Below, piece by piece: positions 56,315 through 64,000 of a stretch of DNA of 64,000 nucleotides. The stretch is taken from contig NZ_AP017295.1 in assembly GCF_001548375.1 (NCBI RefSeq), positions 4,870,501-4,934,500 of the forward strand, written 5' to 3'. This DNA is from Nostoc sp. NIES-3756 (GTDB taxonomy: Bacteria; Cyanobacteriota; Cyanobacteriia; Cyanobacteriales; Nostocaceae). Below the pieces are notes generated by a model. That model had not been told where the DNA came from and ran no database searches. It saw nothing but the letters and a program-made list of their open reading frames with translations. Position numbers and translations under genes: made by a program. Every line of letters starts with the position of its first letter. Within the stretch, counting starts at the first letter, position 1.

Positions 56315-58288
56315 ATGCTAGAGCAAGGCACTATCAGTATTCATACTGAGAATATTTTCCCCATCATCAAAAAGTCCCTCTACTCAGACCACCAAATCTT
56401 CCTGCGAGAATTAGTATCTAACGCTGTCGATGCCATCCAAAAGCTAAAAATGGTGTCCCGTGCTGGGGAATATGCGGGAGAAGTTGAGGAACCAGAAATT
56501 GTGCTGGCGATAGATAAAGATAAAAAAACCCTCTCCATCACCGACAATGGGATTGGGATGACAGCAGAGGAAGTTAAGAAATATATCAACCAAGTCGCTT
56601 TCTCTAGTGCGGAAGAGTTTATTCACAAGTATCAAGGTAAAGCAGACCAGCCGATTATCGGTCACTTTGGTTTAGGTTTCTACTCTTCCTTCATGGTGGC
56701 AAGTAAGGTAGAAATTGATACCCTATCCTATCAAGAAGGAGCGCAAGCAGTTCATTGGACTTGTGATGGTTCGCCAGAGTTCACCTTAGAAGAGTCATCC
56801 CGCACCACTCGCGGAACTACCATCACCCTGACTCTGTTAGCAGACGAAGAAGAATATTTAGAGTCTGCTAGGGTAAAAAATCTGGTTAAGACCTATTGCG
56901 ACTTCATGCCAGTACCCATCAAACTGGATGGTGAAGTTTTAAACCAGCAAAAAGCACCTTGGCGAGAGTCTCCCAGTAACTTAACTAAAGAAGATTATTT
57001 AGAATTTTACCGCTACCTCTATCCTTTTCAAGAAGAACCCTTACTGTGGGTACATTTGAATACTGACTATCCCTTTATTATCAACGGGATTCTGTATTTC
57101 CCCAAAATGCGTCCCGATGTGGATGTAACCAAAGGGCAAATCAAATTATTCTGTAACCAAGTTTTTGTCAGCGATAACTGCGAAGAAATTATTCCCCAGT
57201 TTCTTGTACCGATGCGGGGGGTAATTGATAGTACAGATATACCCCTCAATGTATCACGTAGTGCCTTGCAAGGCGATCGCACAGTCCGTAAAATCGGCGA
57301 TTATATAGCTAAGAAAGTCGGCGACAGGCTCAAAGAACTTTACCGCGACGACCGCGAACAATATATTAGTGCGTGGAAAGATTTAAGTACATTTGTCAAA
57401 TTCGGCGTTCTCAACGACGAAAAATTTAAAAAGCAAGTCGAAGACATCATTATTTTCCGCAGTACCGCACAGAACAAGGCAAATAGTGAGACTTCCTCAG
57501 TACAAGTACAATCGAGTGAGGAAGATGCTTGGCAAGATGTCACTCCTACCCCCGACTCTCCCACATCTGCTTCCCCCTACACCACACTGAAAGAATACTT
57601 AGAACGCAACAAAGAACGCCACGAAAACCGCGTCTTCTACAGCACCGATGAAGCTACCCAAGCCACATATATAGAACTACACAAAAACCAAGGCTTGGAA
57701 GTGCTGTTCCTCGACTCCTTCATCGACACCCACTTTATCAACTTCCTCGAACGGGAGTATAAGGATGTCAAATTTACCCGCGTAGACTCTGACCTAGATA
57801 ACACCTTACTAGATCAAGACAAAGCACAGGAAATTGTTGACCCCACAACTAACAAAACCAAGAGTGAGGTAATTAAAGAGTTATTCGAGAAGTCACTGAA
57901 CAAACCTAGAGTCAACATTCGCACAGAAGCACTCAAGTCTGACGATCCTCAAGGTACACCACCAGCGATCGTTCTTCTACCAGAATTTCTCCGCCGCATG
58001 AGAGAAATGAGTGCGATGATGCAGCAGCAAAACGCAGATTTTCCCGAAGACCACATTTTACTAGTAAACACAGCCCATCCCCTAATCCAAAACTTGGTAA
58101 ATCTCAACCAAGGTACAATCATTCAAGGCGATGGACAAACAATAAATCCCTTAGCAAACTTAATTTGCCAACACGTTTACGATTTGGCGCTGATGTCTCA
58201 AAAAGGTTTCGACGCAGAAGGAATGAAATCTTTCGTTGAACGTTCCAACGAAGTCCTAACCAAGCTGACACAACAAGCCAGCACCTAG
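56315..58288 (+). CDS. htpG: HtpG, bacterial Hsp90 chaperone
   Basis: An ATP-dependent dimeric chaperone. 657 residues: ATPase domain with LRELVSNAVDAIQKL, ITDNGIGMTAEEV and HFGLGFYS, then the middle domain (PFIINGILYFPKMRPDVDVTKGQIKLFCNQVFVSDN, IDSTDIPLNVSRSALQ) and C-terminal dimer domain. In the charged linker, DVTPTPDSPTSASPYTTLKEYL is low complexity (about 405-430). Cyanobacterial HtpG protects against heat and oxidative stress. Confidence 0.97.
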   Translation: MLEQGTISIHTENIFPIIKKSLYSDHQIFLRELVSNAVDAIQKLKMVSRAGEYAGEVEEPEIVLAIDKDKKTLSITDNGIGMTAEEVKKYINQVAFSSAEEFIHKYQGKADQPIIGHFGLGFYSSFMVASKVEIDTLSYQEGAQAVHWTCDGSPEFTLEESSRTTRGTTITLTLLADEEEYLESARVKNLVKTYCDFMPVPIKLDGEVLNQQKAPWRESPSNLTKEDYLEFYRYLYPFQEEPLLWVHLNTDYPFIINGILYFPKMRPDVDVTKGQIKLFCNQVFVSDNCEEIIPQFLVPMRGVIDSTDIPLNVSRSALQGDRTVRKIGDYIAKKVGDRLKELYRDDREQYISAWKDLSTFVKFGVLNDEKFKKQVEDIIIFRSTAQNKANSETSSVQVQSSEEDAWQDVTPTPDSPTSASPYTTLKEYLERNKERHENRVFYSTDEATQATYIELHKNQGLEVLFLDSFIDTHFINFLEREYKDVKFTRVDSDLDNTLLDQDKAQEIVDPTTNKTKSEVIKELFEKSLNKPRVNIRTEALKSDDPQGTPPAIVLLPEFLRRMREMSAMMQQQNADFPEDHILLVNTAHPLIQNLVNLNQGTIIQGDGQTINPLANLICQHVYDLALMSQKGFDAEGMKSFVERSNEVLTKLTQQAST

Positions 58289-58315
58289 TAAACCCACTTG
58301 TAGTTAACAATCTCT

Positions 58316-58380
58316 GTAGGGTGCGTCAGTACGAGCAACCTTAGCTATATCTAGAAAATATTCAGACTGACGCACCCTAC
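58316..58380. repeat. 65-bp element with perfect 15-bp inverted repeats
   Basis: GTAGGGTGCGTCAGT (58316-58330) and ACTGACGCACCCTAC (58366-58380) enclose 35 bases. I recall this as a common Nostoc mini-element. It sits behind htpG and may also stop its transcription. An attacga array (about 58387-58420) follows at once. Confidence 0.7.
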
Positions 58381-58386
58381 CAACTT

Positions 58387-58420
58387 AATTACGAACTACG
58401 AATTACGAATTACGAATTAC
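58387..58420. repeat. attacga heptamer array
   Basis: Four to five attacga units, one with a change (acta), in the leader of rpmB. Confidence 0.75.
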
Positions 58421-58487
58421 CTAGCCTCTGTCGCAGTCAGCTAAAATAGGAAGGTTGTATTCAAATCGTAATCTGGAGATACCAACA

Positions 58488-58724
58488 ATGTCTCGTCGCT
58501 GTGATTTAACAGGCAAGAAAGCAAATAATGCCTTTGCAATTTCCCACTCTCACCGCCGCACTAAACGCCTACAACAAGCAAACCTGCAAAGCAAGCGCGT
58601 TTGGTGGCCAAGTGGGAACCGTTGGGTAAAACTGAAGTTATCTACCAAAGCCATCAAAACCTTAGAAGTCAAAGGTTTAGAAGCAATGGCAAAAGAAGCT
58701 GGTATTAACCTCAACCATTACTAA
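58488..58724 (+). CDS. rpmB: Ribosomal protein L28
   Basis: 78 residues: [60 protein letters not shown]. No four-Cys zinc pattern (only one Cys), as in Cys-minus L28. The frame extends to 58455, but the conserved MSRRC start and TGGAGAT upstream fix 58488. It is followed by an intrinsic terminator. Confidence 0.98.
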   Translation: MSRRCDLTGKKANNAFAISHSHRRTKRLQQANLQSKRVWWPSGNRWVKLKLSTKAIKTLEVKGLEAMAKEAGINLNHY

Positions 58725-59296
58725 ACCGCTCATGCAGGGTTTGGAATTTGCTGATTTTATTTTCTAAGTAATTTCCATATCTTCAGAAAATATTTAATAA
58801 ATCTACCCCCTCCTTGGCAAACAATTAGAACCCCGGCTTCTTGAAGAAATCGGGGTTCTCTTGTTCTAATCGCTTTTATTCAGCATTCTTTGGTGTTTAG
58901 CCAAATATCATAAATATTTGGTTAATTAAAATAATTTTAAATAATCTATTATTTCACTGACATTTTTCATTACATGGGTGGGTACTATAAGTTTACTTAA
59001 ATAGCCTTATCTTCATAAAGCAAACTGCCAATGAAATCTATTTATGTGAAATAAATGTGAAGTCGTCCTTGTTTTCTCAGGGAATAAAGATTTCTAGAAA
59101 GTTCCGTATTTTCCGAAAAAACTTAATGCTTGAACAATGATATAAAGTAAACAATTCAATAATTCGGAGTTAGCAAAACAGAGTTTTGTGAAGTGAATAT
59201 AACGTTAATTATGCCTTTAGATTGAATCTATGGGCATAATTGTCAATTGCAGAAAAGAGAGAAATTTATAGCAAGTAACTTGACAGGAAAGCAGCC
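58725..59296. other. AT-rich region upstream of hpsA
   Basis: A 572-bp gene-free stretch. After the rpmB terminator it is AT-rich, with no ORF or clear repeat. It probably contains the hpsA promoter with a long leader. I see GGGTACTAT at about 58982-58990, but I cannot call it a hormogonium sigma-factor box with confidence. Confidence 0.45.
58827..58866 (+). terminator. Rho-independent terminator of rpmB
   Basis: AGAACCCCG (58827-58835) pairs with CGGGGTTCT (58851-58859), with an inner CTTC/GAAG, followed by a short T-rich stretch. The aaccccggcttcttgaag form is also a dispersed Nostoc repeat. Confidence 0.75.
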
Positions 59297-62200
59297 ATGA
59301 CCATAAAACGCCAGCTAGTCAAGACAATTAGAAAACAAGCCAAATTATTGAGAAAAAAAATATTTAAACAAAACCCTTTATCTGCATTTAAAAAGCAGAT
59401 AAATTCAATATTGAGAACTTTATTCTTCACCAAAAAGCGGCGCGGTACAACAAATGCTGGATTTGTTTTACCAACAGTAGCAATGGTAGCCCTAGTAGTT
59501 GTCCTACTCACTACTGCAATACTATTTCGGTCTTTTGAACGGGCTAAAAATGCCAGTAATGTTCGTGTAAATGAAGCGGCATTGAATGCTGCGGCTCCTG
59601 CAATTGACCGGGCTAGGGCGAAGATAAACAAACTATTTCAAGACCCAAGATTACCACGCGCCACGCCAACAGATGATGCACTGTATAGCACTTTAACTAC
59701 TAATATCAATGAGTACACTTTTGGCGACGAAACGCAATTAAAGCTAACTCAAAGTTCTAATGAACTGAGAACAGCGTGGATGTACCCTGTCGATACCGAT
59801 AACAACGGTAAATTTGATAGTTATGCCCTTTATGGAATTTACTTTAAAAATCCACCTGTTAGTAACGGACAATATACTCGTGCCAGAAACCCCTTAGAGG
59901 CGAGAACTCCGCCTATGACTGTTGGTAATGTCAATGGCAGTTGCGGAGCTGGTCAAGATACAAGTGCTGCCTTAGTAGGTAGCACAGGCTGGTTTAGAAA
60001 TGGTACTAAGTTGAAAAAAGCCTTTTTTTCTTACACTGCTACTGTTCCTATTACCTCAGATCCCACAGACACCACCAACTATGAGAAAAAGAAAGGTAGT
60101 CAAGGCTTTTCGGCTTTAGAACTTCAGCAAGACAGAATACAACTACCTTTAGTTAACAACGCTGTTGTTTATGAAGATGACTTAGGGCTATCCCCTGGGC
60201 CGCTTTTCCGGCTCAATGGACGTGTTTTCACTAACAGTAATTTGATCACTGGTATACCTACTGGTGGTGATGGTATTCGGTTCTATCAAGTTAGTGCTAA
60301 CGCATCCTGTTTTTATGACCCAGACAACGCTAAAATAGTTATTGGTGGAAATCTTGGTTCTGGTGTAATTACTGAGAATAGTGATTCGGGTGGGGTAACA
60401 ATTGACTTATACAAAGGTAAAACACCTGCTGCTACCAATGTCGCTATTATAAGTGGCTCAGGCGCAAATACAACTAGCAACAAATCAGTAGCCCATACCC
60501 CAAGACAAATTGCTTACAATAGCCTAGCTTACACACAACGCATCAACCGTTTGGTTACTGCCCAGATAGCAGCTAGTTCCGACGGAAGCACTGATCCTTC
60601 AGAAGTTACCCAAGGGATGCAAGATGTAGTTACTAAGCAAGGTCGAGCCTTAGCTGATTTAACAACTACTGAAAAAGCTAGCTTACGCTTCAAACAGCTA
60701 GAACTTTACTTTAGAAGACGCACCCGCAGAGTTCCCTATGCAGAAGTTGCCTTTGACGGTGATGCTTTGGGAGATTACAAAGTTGGTGGTAGCCAGGCAA
60801 GTGCAGTATTGCAAGGTAGTGGTAATACTTTACGCCCACCCGATCCTTGGATCTATCCTTTCGATCCTGCCAATGGTACAACAGCAACTGGTTATGCAGG
60901 GTTAAGTTTAAATCTAAATGGTACTGACAAGCTATACCCTTCTGCAACTGAACCAACTAAGCTGGTAAAGGAATTACAAGAAGTAGAAGGCTATTTTGGC
61001 GATCGCGTTATTATCGGTAATAACCTCCCTCAACTTTGGTGGGACAAAACGAAAAACGCATTTGTCGGACCAAACGCCGATGATACCCAAAATATCACTG
61101 CTTATAAATGGGACAATGGCGATGTAACTCGCACTCGCCGCAGCCGTGTAGAAACACTTAAAGATTTAGGTACTACAGACAGAGACGGAGACTGGGAATT
61201 AGCAGCAGCTCAAGTACCAAATAGCCCACAAGAACCAGTTGGTGGCTTGAGAGTAGTCACTGGTGCAGGAATTTATTTACCCGAAACTGTCACCTCCGCT
61301 AATGTGACTACAACCACATATACTTCACTTAACCGACAAATTTGGTCTGATATGTTGCCTGTAAGAGATCCTGCTGTGGCTACCCAAACTAGGCAACCTT
61401 ACAGCGACTATGGTTTACAGCTTACTTATAGAGTACCTCAACCTGTTGCTGGTCAACCATATCTGCAAATGCGGGCTACGGCAGTTTATCACTACAAACC
61501 TACTGATTATAGCCAAACTAGTCCCACACCTATTGCTTGTGTTAGCAGCTATTATGATCCGACTAATAGCACTACGGCTAAAAATTTATCTACTTTGCCT
61601 TTTGATAATGCTACTGGGGGTCGCTCCAACAATGGCATAGTTTACCCCTTTCCTACAAGTAGAACTGAAAGCACGTATAGCAGTGTGTTGAGTTATTTAG
61701 CAGACTTAACTTACAATGGACGCTCTATTGATGATGGACTACTGAGAAAAGCTTTAAACAAAACTGATGCTACCAAACGTACTCTCTCAGAAAAGTCTGC
61801 AATTGATGCCGCAATTTGTGGCTTGGCAATTTTTGATGGTACTCTGAATGCTCCTTCAGATAGTGCCATTGCTCATGGCTCTATTTATGAAGTTGCCTTT
61901 CTAGATGCCAGACAGATTCAAACAGCTGAGGAAACGACAGGAAATAGAAATTACGATAAATTTAGAAGAAATAGAAGACCTTTAGAAATTCGTGCCACTG
62001 TTTTAGATATTGACAAGCTCCGCAGAAAAACTATCGGTAGCAGCACACCAGCACAAGAATATCTATTACCAAATAGTGGTGTCATCTATGCTACTCGTGA
62101 TGATGCACTGCTAGATTTAAGTGCGACGGCAAACCCCAATTCACCTACTGAAGCTGAAAAGCTAGAAAGTACCGTAGATTATAAGCTTGATCCCAATCGT

Positions 62201-63823
62201 CGTCCCAATGCCATCATGCTTGTTAACGGGCAAAAAATAGCTCGTGCTGACAGCAATACCTATAGAGACGCAGAAAAGGGACTCATTTTAGCTACTAATT
62301 TGCCTTCCTATATCAAGGGTAACTTTAATCTGCACACTCAAGAAGAGTTTACGACTTCATTAGCATCTAATTGGAGCAATTTCTATGATCGGACAGGCTT
62401 AAATACCCACTTTGCTTGTCGTCCGGGTGATCCTAGATTGCCACAGTGTACAACTGGCGACGAATGGCGCTCTGCTACTGTATTGGCAGATTCTCTAACC
62501 GTGCTTTCCAATAACTTTAGATTTGGCTTCCGCAACGAAGCAGACTATGATTGGCAGCTTAATCCAACTACAGTTCCAACTACTCCAGTTGACTATACAG
62601 GAATTTTTACCACTGAAAATTCCTTTGTACCTATTGCTGATTGGTTTAATCCCAGTGCCGACGGTGCGGGCAATTTTCCAGCCTTTCCTAAAGATTTAGA
62701 TACAACAACGACAGGATTTCAAGGGAGTTCCTATCTCAACAACTTTGTCACACCAATAGTACGAAAAGTTCGGGCTAAACAGCTATTGTTGGAAGTTTGT
62801 TACAACAATTCTGGTACTAATTGCAATAGTCCTAGAAACTGGACAATTAAAAACGCCTGCCCATCAACAGCCATAGGGCAGAGTGTGTGGCGAGACAAGA
62901 AAGCTGATGGTACAGCAGACATTGTTGGTAAACCAGCAACATCAATTAAAACAGGAATCATTGGTACACCAATAGACTGTAATACTACTGATATTAATCC
63001 TAGTAAACCAACTAGAATTGCCTTTGTACGTAATCTTGATACTGGTGATATAGTAACCCCACTTAAAGTTTATGGTGTTGCTAGCGATGGCAAAATAGCA
63101 GAGTTTGACTGGCCGTTAACAGGGACAAGTCAACCACAAGATGCTCTAAATGCAAGCGGAAATCCATATTTTATCCCTTGGCTTAATGGGGTTCGCCTTG
63201 GTAATACGAATAATATTCGCTTTGAACCAGTGTTCCAATATAACCTACCATTTGGTACTCCTGAAGCTCCAGATACCGATCCTATTAAAGCTGGAAAACA
63301 TGGAAATTGGTTACAAGAAGCAACAGCAACTACAGTCAATGTAATTGCCGCAGTTGGGGATACTCCTATGGCTGCTCCTTCTGCAACTCGTGGTGCTGAA
63401 GATAATGGTGGTTTACACAACTTTGTGCGCTTGATTGAAAACTGGAATACTGCTGCCACCGAAACTGCGTTGAAAATGAGCGGGGCTTTTTACCAAGTTA
63501 AACGTAGTGCTTATGCTACTGCACCATTTATGCCAGTATTTTCGGGTAACACCTATCAAATAGATAACTATGGTGCTGGTGTTAGGGGTACAGTTCCATA
63601 CTATATGCCTGCTTTGCGGCAATGGGGTTATGATGTAGCATTACTGTCTCAATCACCTGACTTGTTTGCTCAAAAATTAGTCACAATTCCCGATGATTTG
63701 CCTGATGAGTTCTTCCGGGAAGTTGGTAGAGACGATCCTTGGGTAAAAATCTTGTTGTGTGCCAAAAAAGCTGCCGATGATACGAATGCTATAGATGCAA
63801 ATCAACGTGGTTCTTGCTCTTAA
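59297..63823 (+). CDS. hpsA: Hormogonium polysaccharide biosynthesis protein HpsA
   Basis: A 1508-residue protein. A basic N-terminus (about 1-50) is followed by a pseudopilin-like segment NAGFVLPTVAMVALVVVLLTTAILFRSFERA (about 54-84), then a very long exported region rich in Asn/Thr with few Cys. HpsA is required in Nostoc punctiforme for hormogonium polysaccharide and gliding, and is first of the hps locus with pseudopilins and glycosyltransferases (established there). AGGAAAG precedes the ATG. The rest of the locus would lie beyond the window's right edge. Confidence 0.9.
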   Translation: MTIKRQLVKTIRKQAKLLRKKIFKQNPLSAFKKQINSILRTLFFTKKRRGTTNAGFVLPTVAMVALVVVLLTTAILFRSFERAKNASNVRVNEAALNAAAPAIDRARAKINKLFQDPRLPRATPTDDALYSTLTTNINEYTFGDETQLKLTQSSNELRTAWMYPVDTDNNGKFDSYALYGIYFKNPPVSNGQYTRARNPLEARTPPMTVGNVNGSCGAGQDTSAALVGSTGWFRNGTKLKKAFFSYTATVPITSDPTDTTNYEKKKGSQGFSALELQQDRIQLPLVNNAVVYEDDLGLSPGPLFRLNGRVFTNSNLITGIPTGGDGIRFYQVSANASCFYDPDNAKIVIGGNLGSGVITENSDSGGVTIDLYKGKTPAATNVAIISGSGANTTSNKSVAHTPRQIAYNSLAYTQRINRLVTAQIAASSDGSTDPSEVTQGMQDVVTKQGRALADLTTTEKASLRFKQLELYFRRRTRRVPYAEVAFDGDALGDYKVGGSQASAVLQGSGNTLRPPDPWIYPFDPANGTTATGYAGLSLNLNGTDKLYPSATEPTKLVKELQEVEGYFGDRVIIGNNLPQLWWDKTKNAFVGPNADDTQNITAYKWDNGDVTRTRRSRVETLKDLGTTDRDGDWELAAAQVPNSPQEPVGGLRVVTGAGIYLPETVTSANVTTTTYTSLNRQIWSDMLPVRDPAVATQTRQPYSDYGLQLTYRVPQPVAGQPYLQMRATAVYHYKPTDYSQTSPTPIACVSSYYDPTNSTTAKNLSTLPFDNATGGRSNNGIVYPFPTSRTESTYSSVLSYLADLTYNGRSIDDGLLRKALNKTDATKRTLSEKSAIDAAICGLAIFDGTLNAPSDSAIAHGSIYEVAFLDARQIQTAEETTGNRNYDKFRRNRRPLEIRATVLDIDKLRRKTIGSSTPAQEYLLPNSGVIYATRDDALLDLSATANPNSPTEAEKLESTVDYKLDPNRRPNAIMLVNGQKIARADSNTYRDAEKGLILATNLPSYIKGNFNLHTQEEFTTSLASNWSNFYDRTGLNTHFACRPGDPRLPQCTTGDEWRSATVLADSLTVLSNNFRFGFRNEADYDWQLNPTTVPTTPVDYTGIFTTENSFVPIADWFNPSADGAGNFPAFPKDLDTTTTGFQGSSYLNNFVTPIVRKVRAKQLLLEVCYNNSGTNCNSPRNWTIKNACPSTAIGQSVWRDKKADGTADIVGKPATSIKTGIIGTPIDCNTTDINPSKPTRIAFVRNLDTGDIVTPLKVYGVASDGKIAEFDWPLTGTSQPQDALNASGNPYFIPWLNGVRLGNTNNIRFEPVFQYNLPFGTPEAPDTDPIKAGKHGNWLQEATATTVNVIAAVGDTPMAAPSATRGAEDNGGLHNFVRLIENWNTAATETALKMSGAFYQVKRSAYATAPFMPVFSGNTYQIDNYGAGVRGTVPYYMPALRQWGYDVALLSQSPDLFAQKLVTIPDDLPDEFFREVGRDDPWVKILLCAKKAADDTNAIDANQRGSCS

Positions 63824-63898
63824 GAATTTCAGCACTTTTCATCTAGATAAAAAACATCACTTTAGGCGTGTTTTAAAAGTCTGATGATCCCCCCTAAC

Positions 63899-63917
63899 CC
63901 CCCTTAAAAAAGGGGGG
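63899..63917. repeat. Hairpin repeat after hpsA
   Basis: CCCCCTT-aaaa-AAGGGGG forms a stem of 7 bp within a longer Nostoc-type repeat (cccctaacccccctt...ggggggaat). It lies 75 bp after the hpsA stop and may act as a terminator. The remaining bases to 64000 hold no gene. Confidence 0.65.
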
Positions 63918-64000
63918 AATAAAATAAAACCCCCGTTTTTAATAGAAGGATTTAGAGAGAGCTAAAAATCTCTAATGACATAACAGGTAGTTTGAAAATA

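Noticed and set aside
58980..58992. GGGTACTAT upstream of hpsA as a hormogonium sigma-factor promoter
   Set aside because: The match to the box I remember (GGGAATACT) is partial and it lies 300 bp from the gene; not enough to call.

Overview
The window comes from a filamentous, heterocyst-type cyanobacterium of the Nostoc/Anabaena (Trichormus) group. Four things point there: very frequent HIP1 octamers (GCGATCGC), many short heptamer repeat arrays (gtcaata/gtccata and attacga types), marker genes such as hpsA, the hox bidirectional hydrogenase and a ferrochelatase with a C-terminal chlorophyll-binding-like helix, and protein sequences typical of Nostocales. hoxEF and hoxUYH lie close together here; from memory they are kilobases apart in Nostoc PCC 7120, so the arrangement looks more like Anabaena variabilis. 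I could not run a search to confirm this.

Layout. 1-7 kb: 3' part of hemH, a secreted repeat-containing protein, a DUF4126 membrane protein, a MITE-like element, rpiA, a 16-repeat TPR protein, a small hypothetical and a GAF protein. 7-12 kb: an orphan terminator (possible small RNA), a peptidase E homologue, then two short-chain dehydrogenases and a flavin monooxygenase in a row. 12-20.5 kb (minus strand): a heavy-metal efflux and sensing operon, read in the order adaptor, RND pump, two lipoproteins (one His-rich), RppA-like regulator, RppB-like kinase. 20.6-27.4 kb: S4 protein, mazEF with an unusual toxin, a lone receiver protein and a 1638-residue hybrid kinase. 28-39 kb: universal stress protein, then hoxE-hoxF-orf-hoxU-DUF3122-hoxY-CBS-hoxH; convergent to these are hoxW and an acyl-CoA synthetase/acetyltransferase fusion. 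39-46 kb: a cytosine deaminase/nucleoside hydrolase divergent pair, an amidase, a DUF697 GTPase, and an overlapping enolase-superfamily epimerase/DUF1611 pair resembling the D-glutamate catabolic dgcA-dgcN. 45.6-59 kb: NUDIX, decayed hicBA genes, ribBA, argC, eno, a LolA-like protein, gloA, clpB, htpG and rpmB. 59-64 kb: hpsA, for hormogonium polysaccharide and gliding.

How the genes work together. The hox genes encode a complete NAD(P)-coupled NiFe hydrogenase (diaphorase EFU plus hydrogenase YH) together with its HoxH-specific protease. The metal operon couples sensing to export. The deaminase and hydrolase fit cytidine/cytosine salvage. The DUF1611/epimerase pair could convert D-glutamate to N-acetyl-L-glutamate, an arginine precursor, with a cell-wall amidase nearby. 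clpB and htpG form a chaperone pair.

Most genes are recognisable families. The least ordinary items are the MazF toxin with an inserted helix-turn-helix-like segment, a hicA toxin broken by one extra base next to a second hicB that lacks its start codon, repeat arrays that supply start codons, stop codons and linkers of proteins, a 20-nt motif found three times around the hox region, and an orphan terminator that suggests a small RNA. I found no tRNA, rRNA, CRISPR array or intact transposase.
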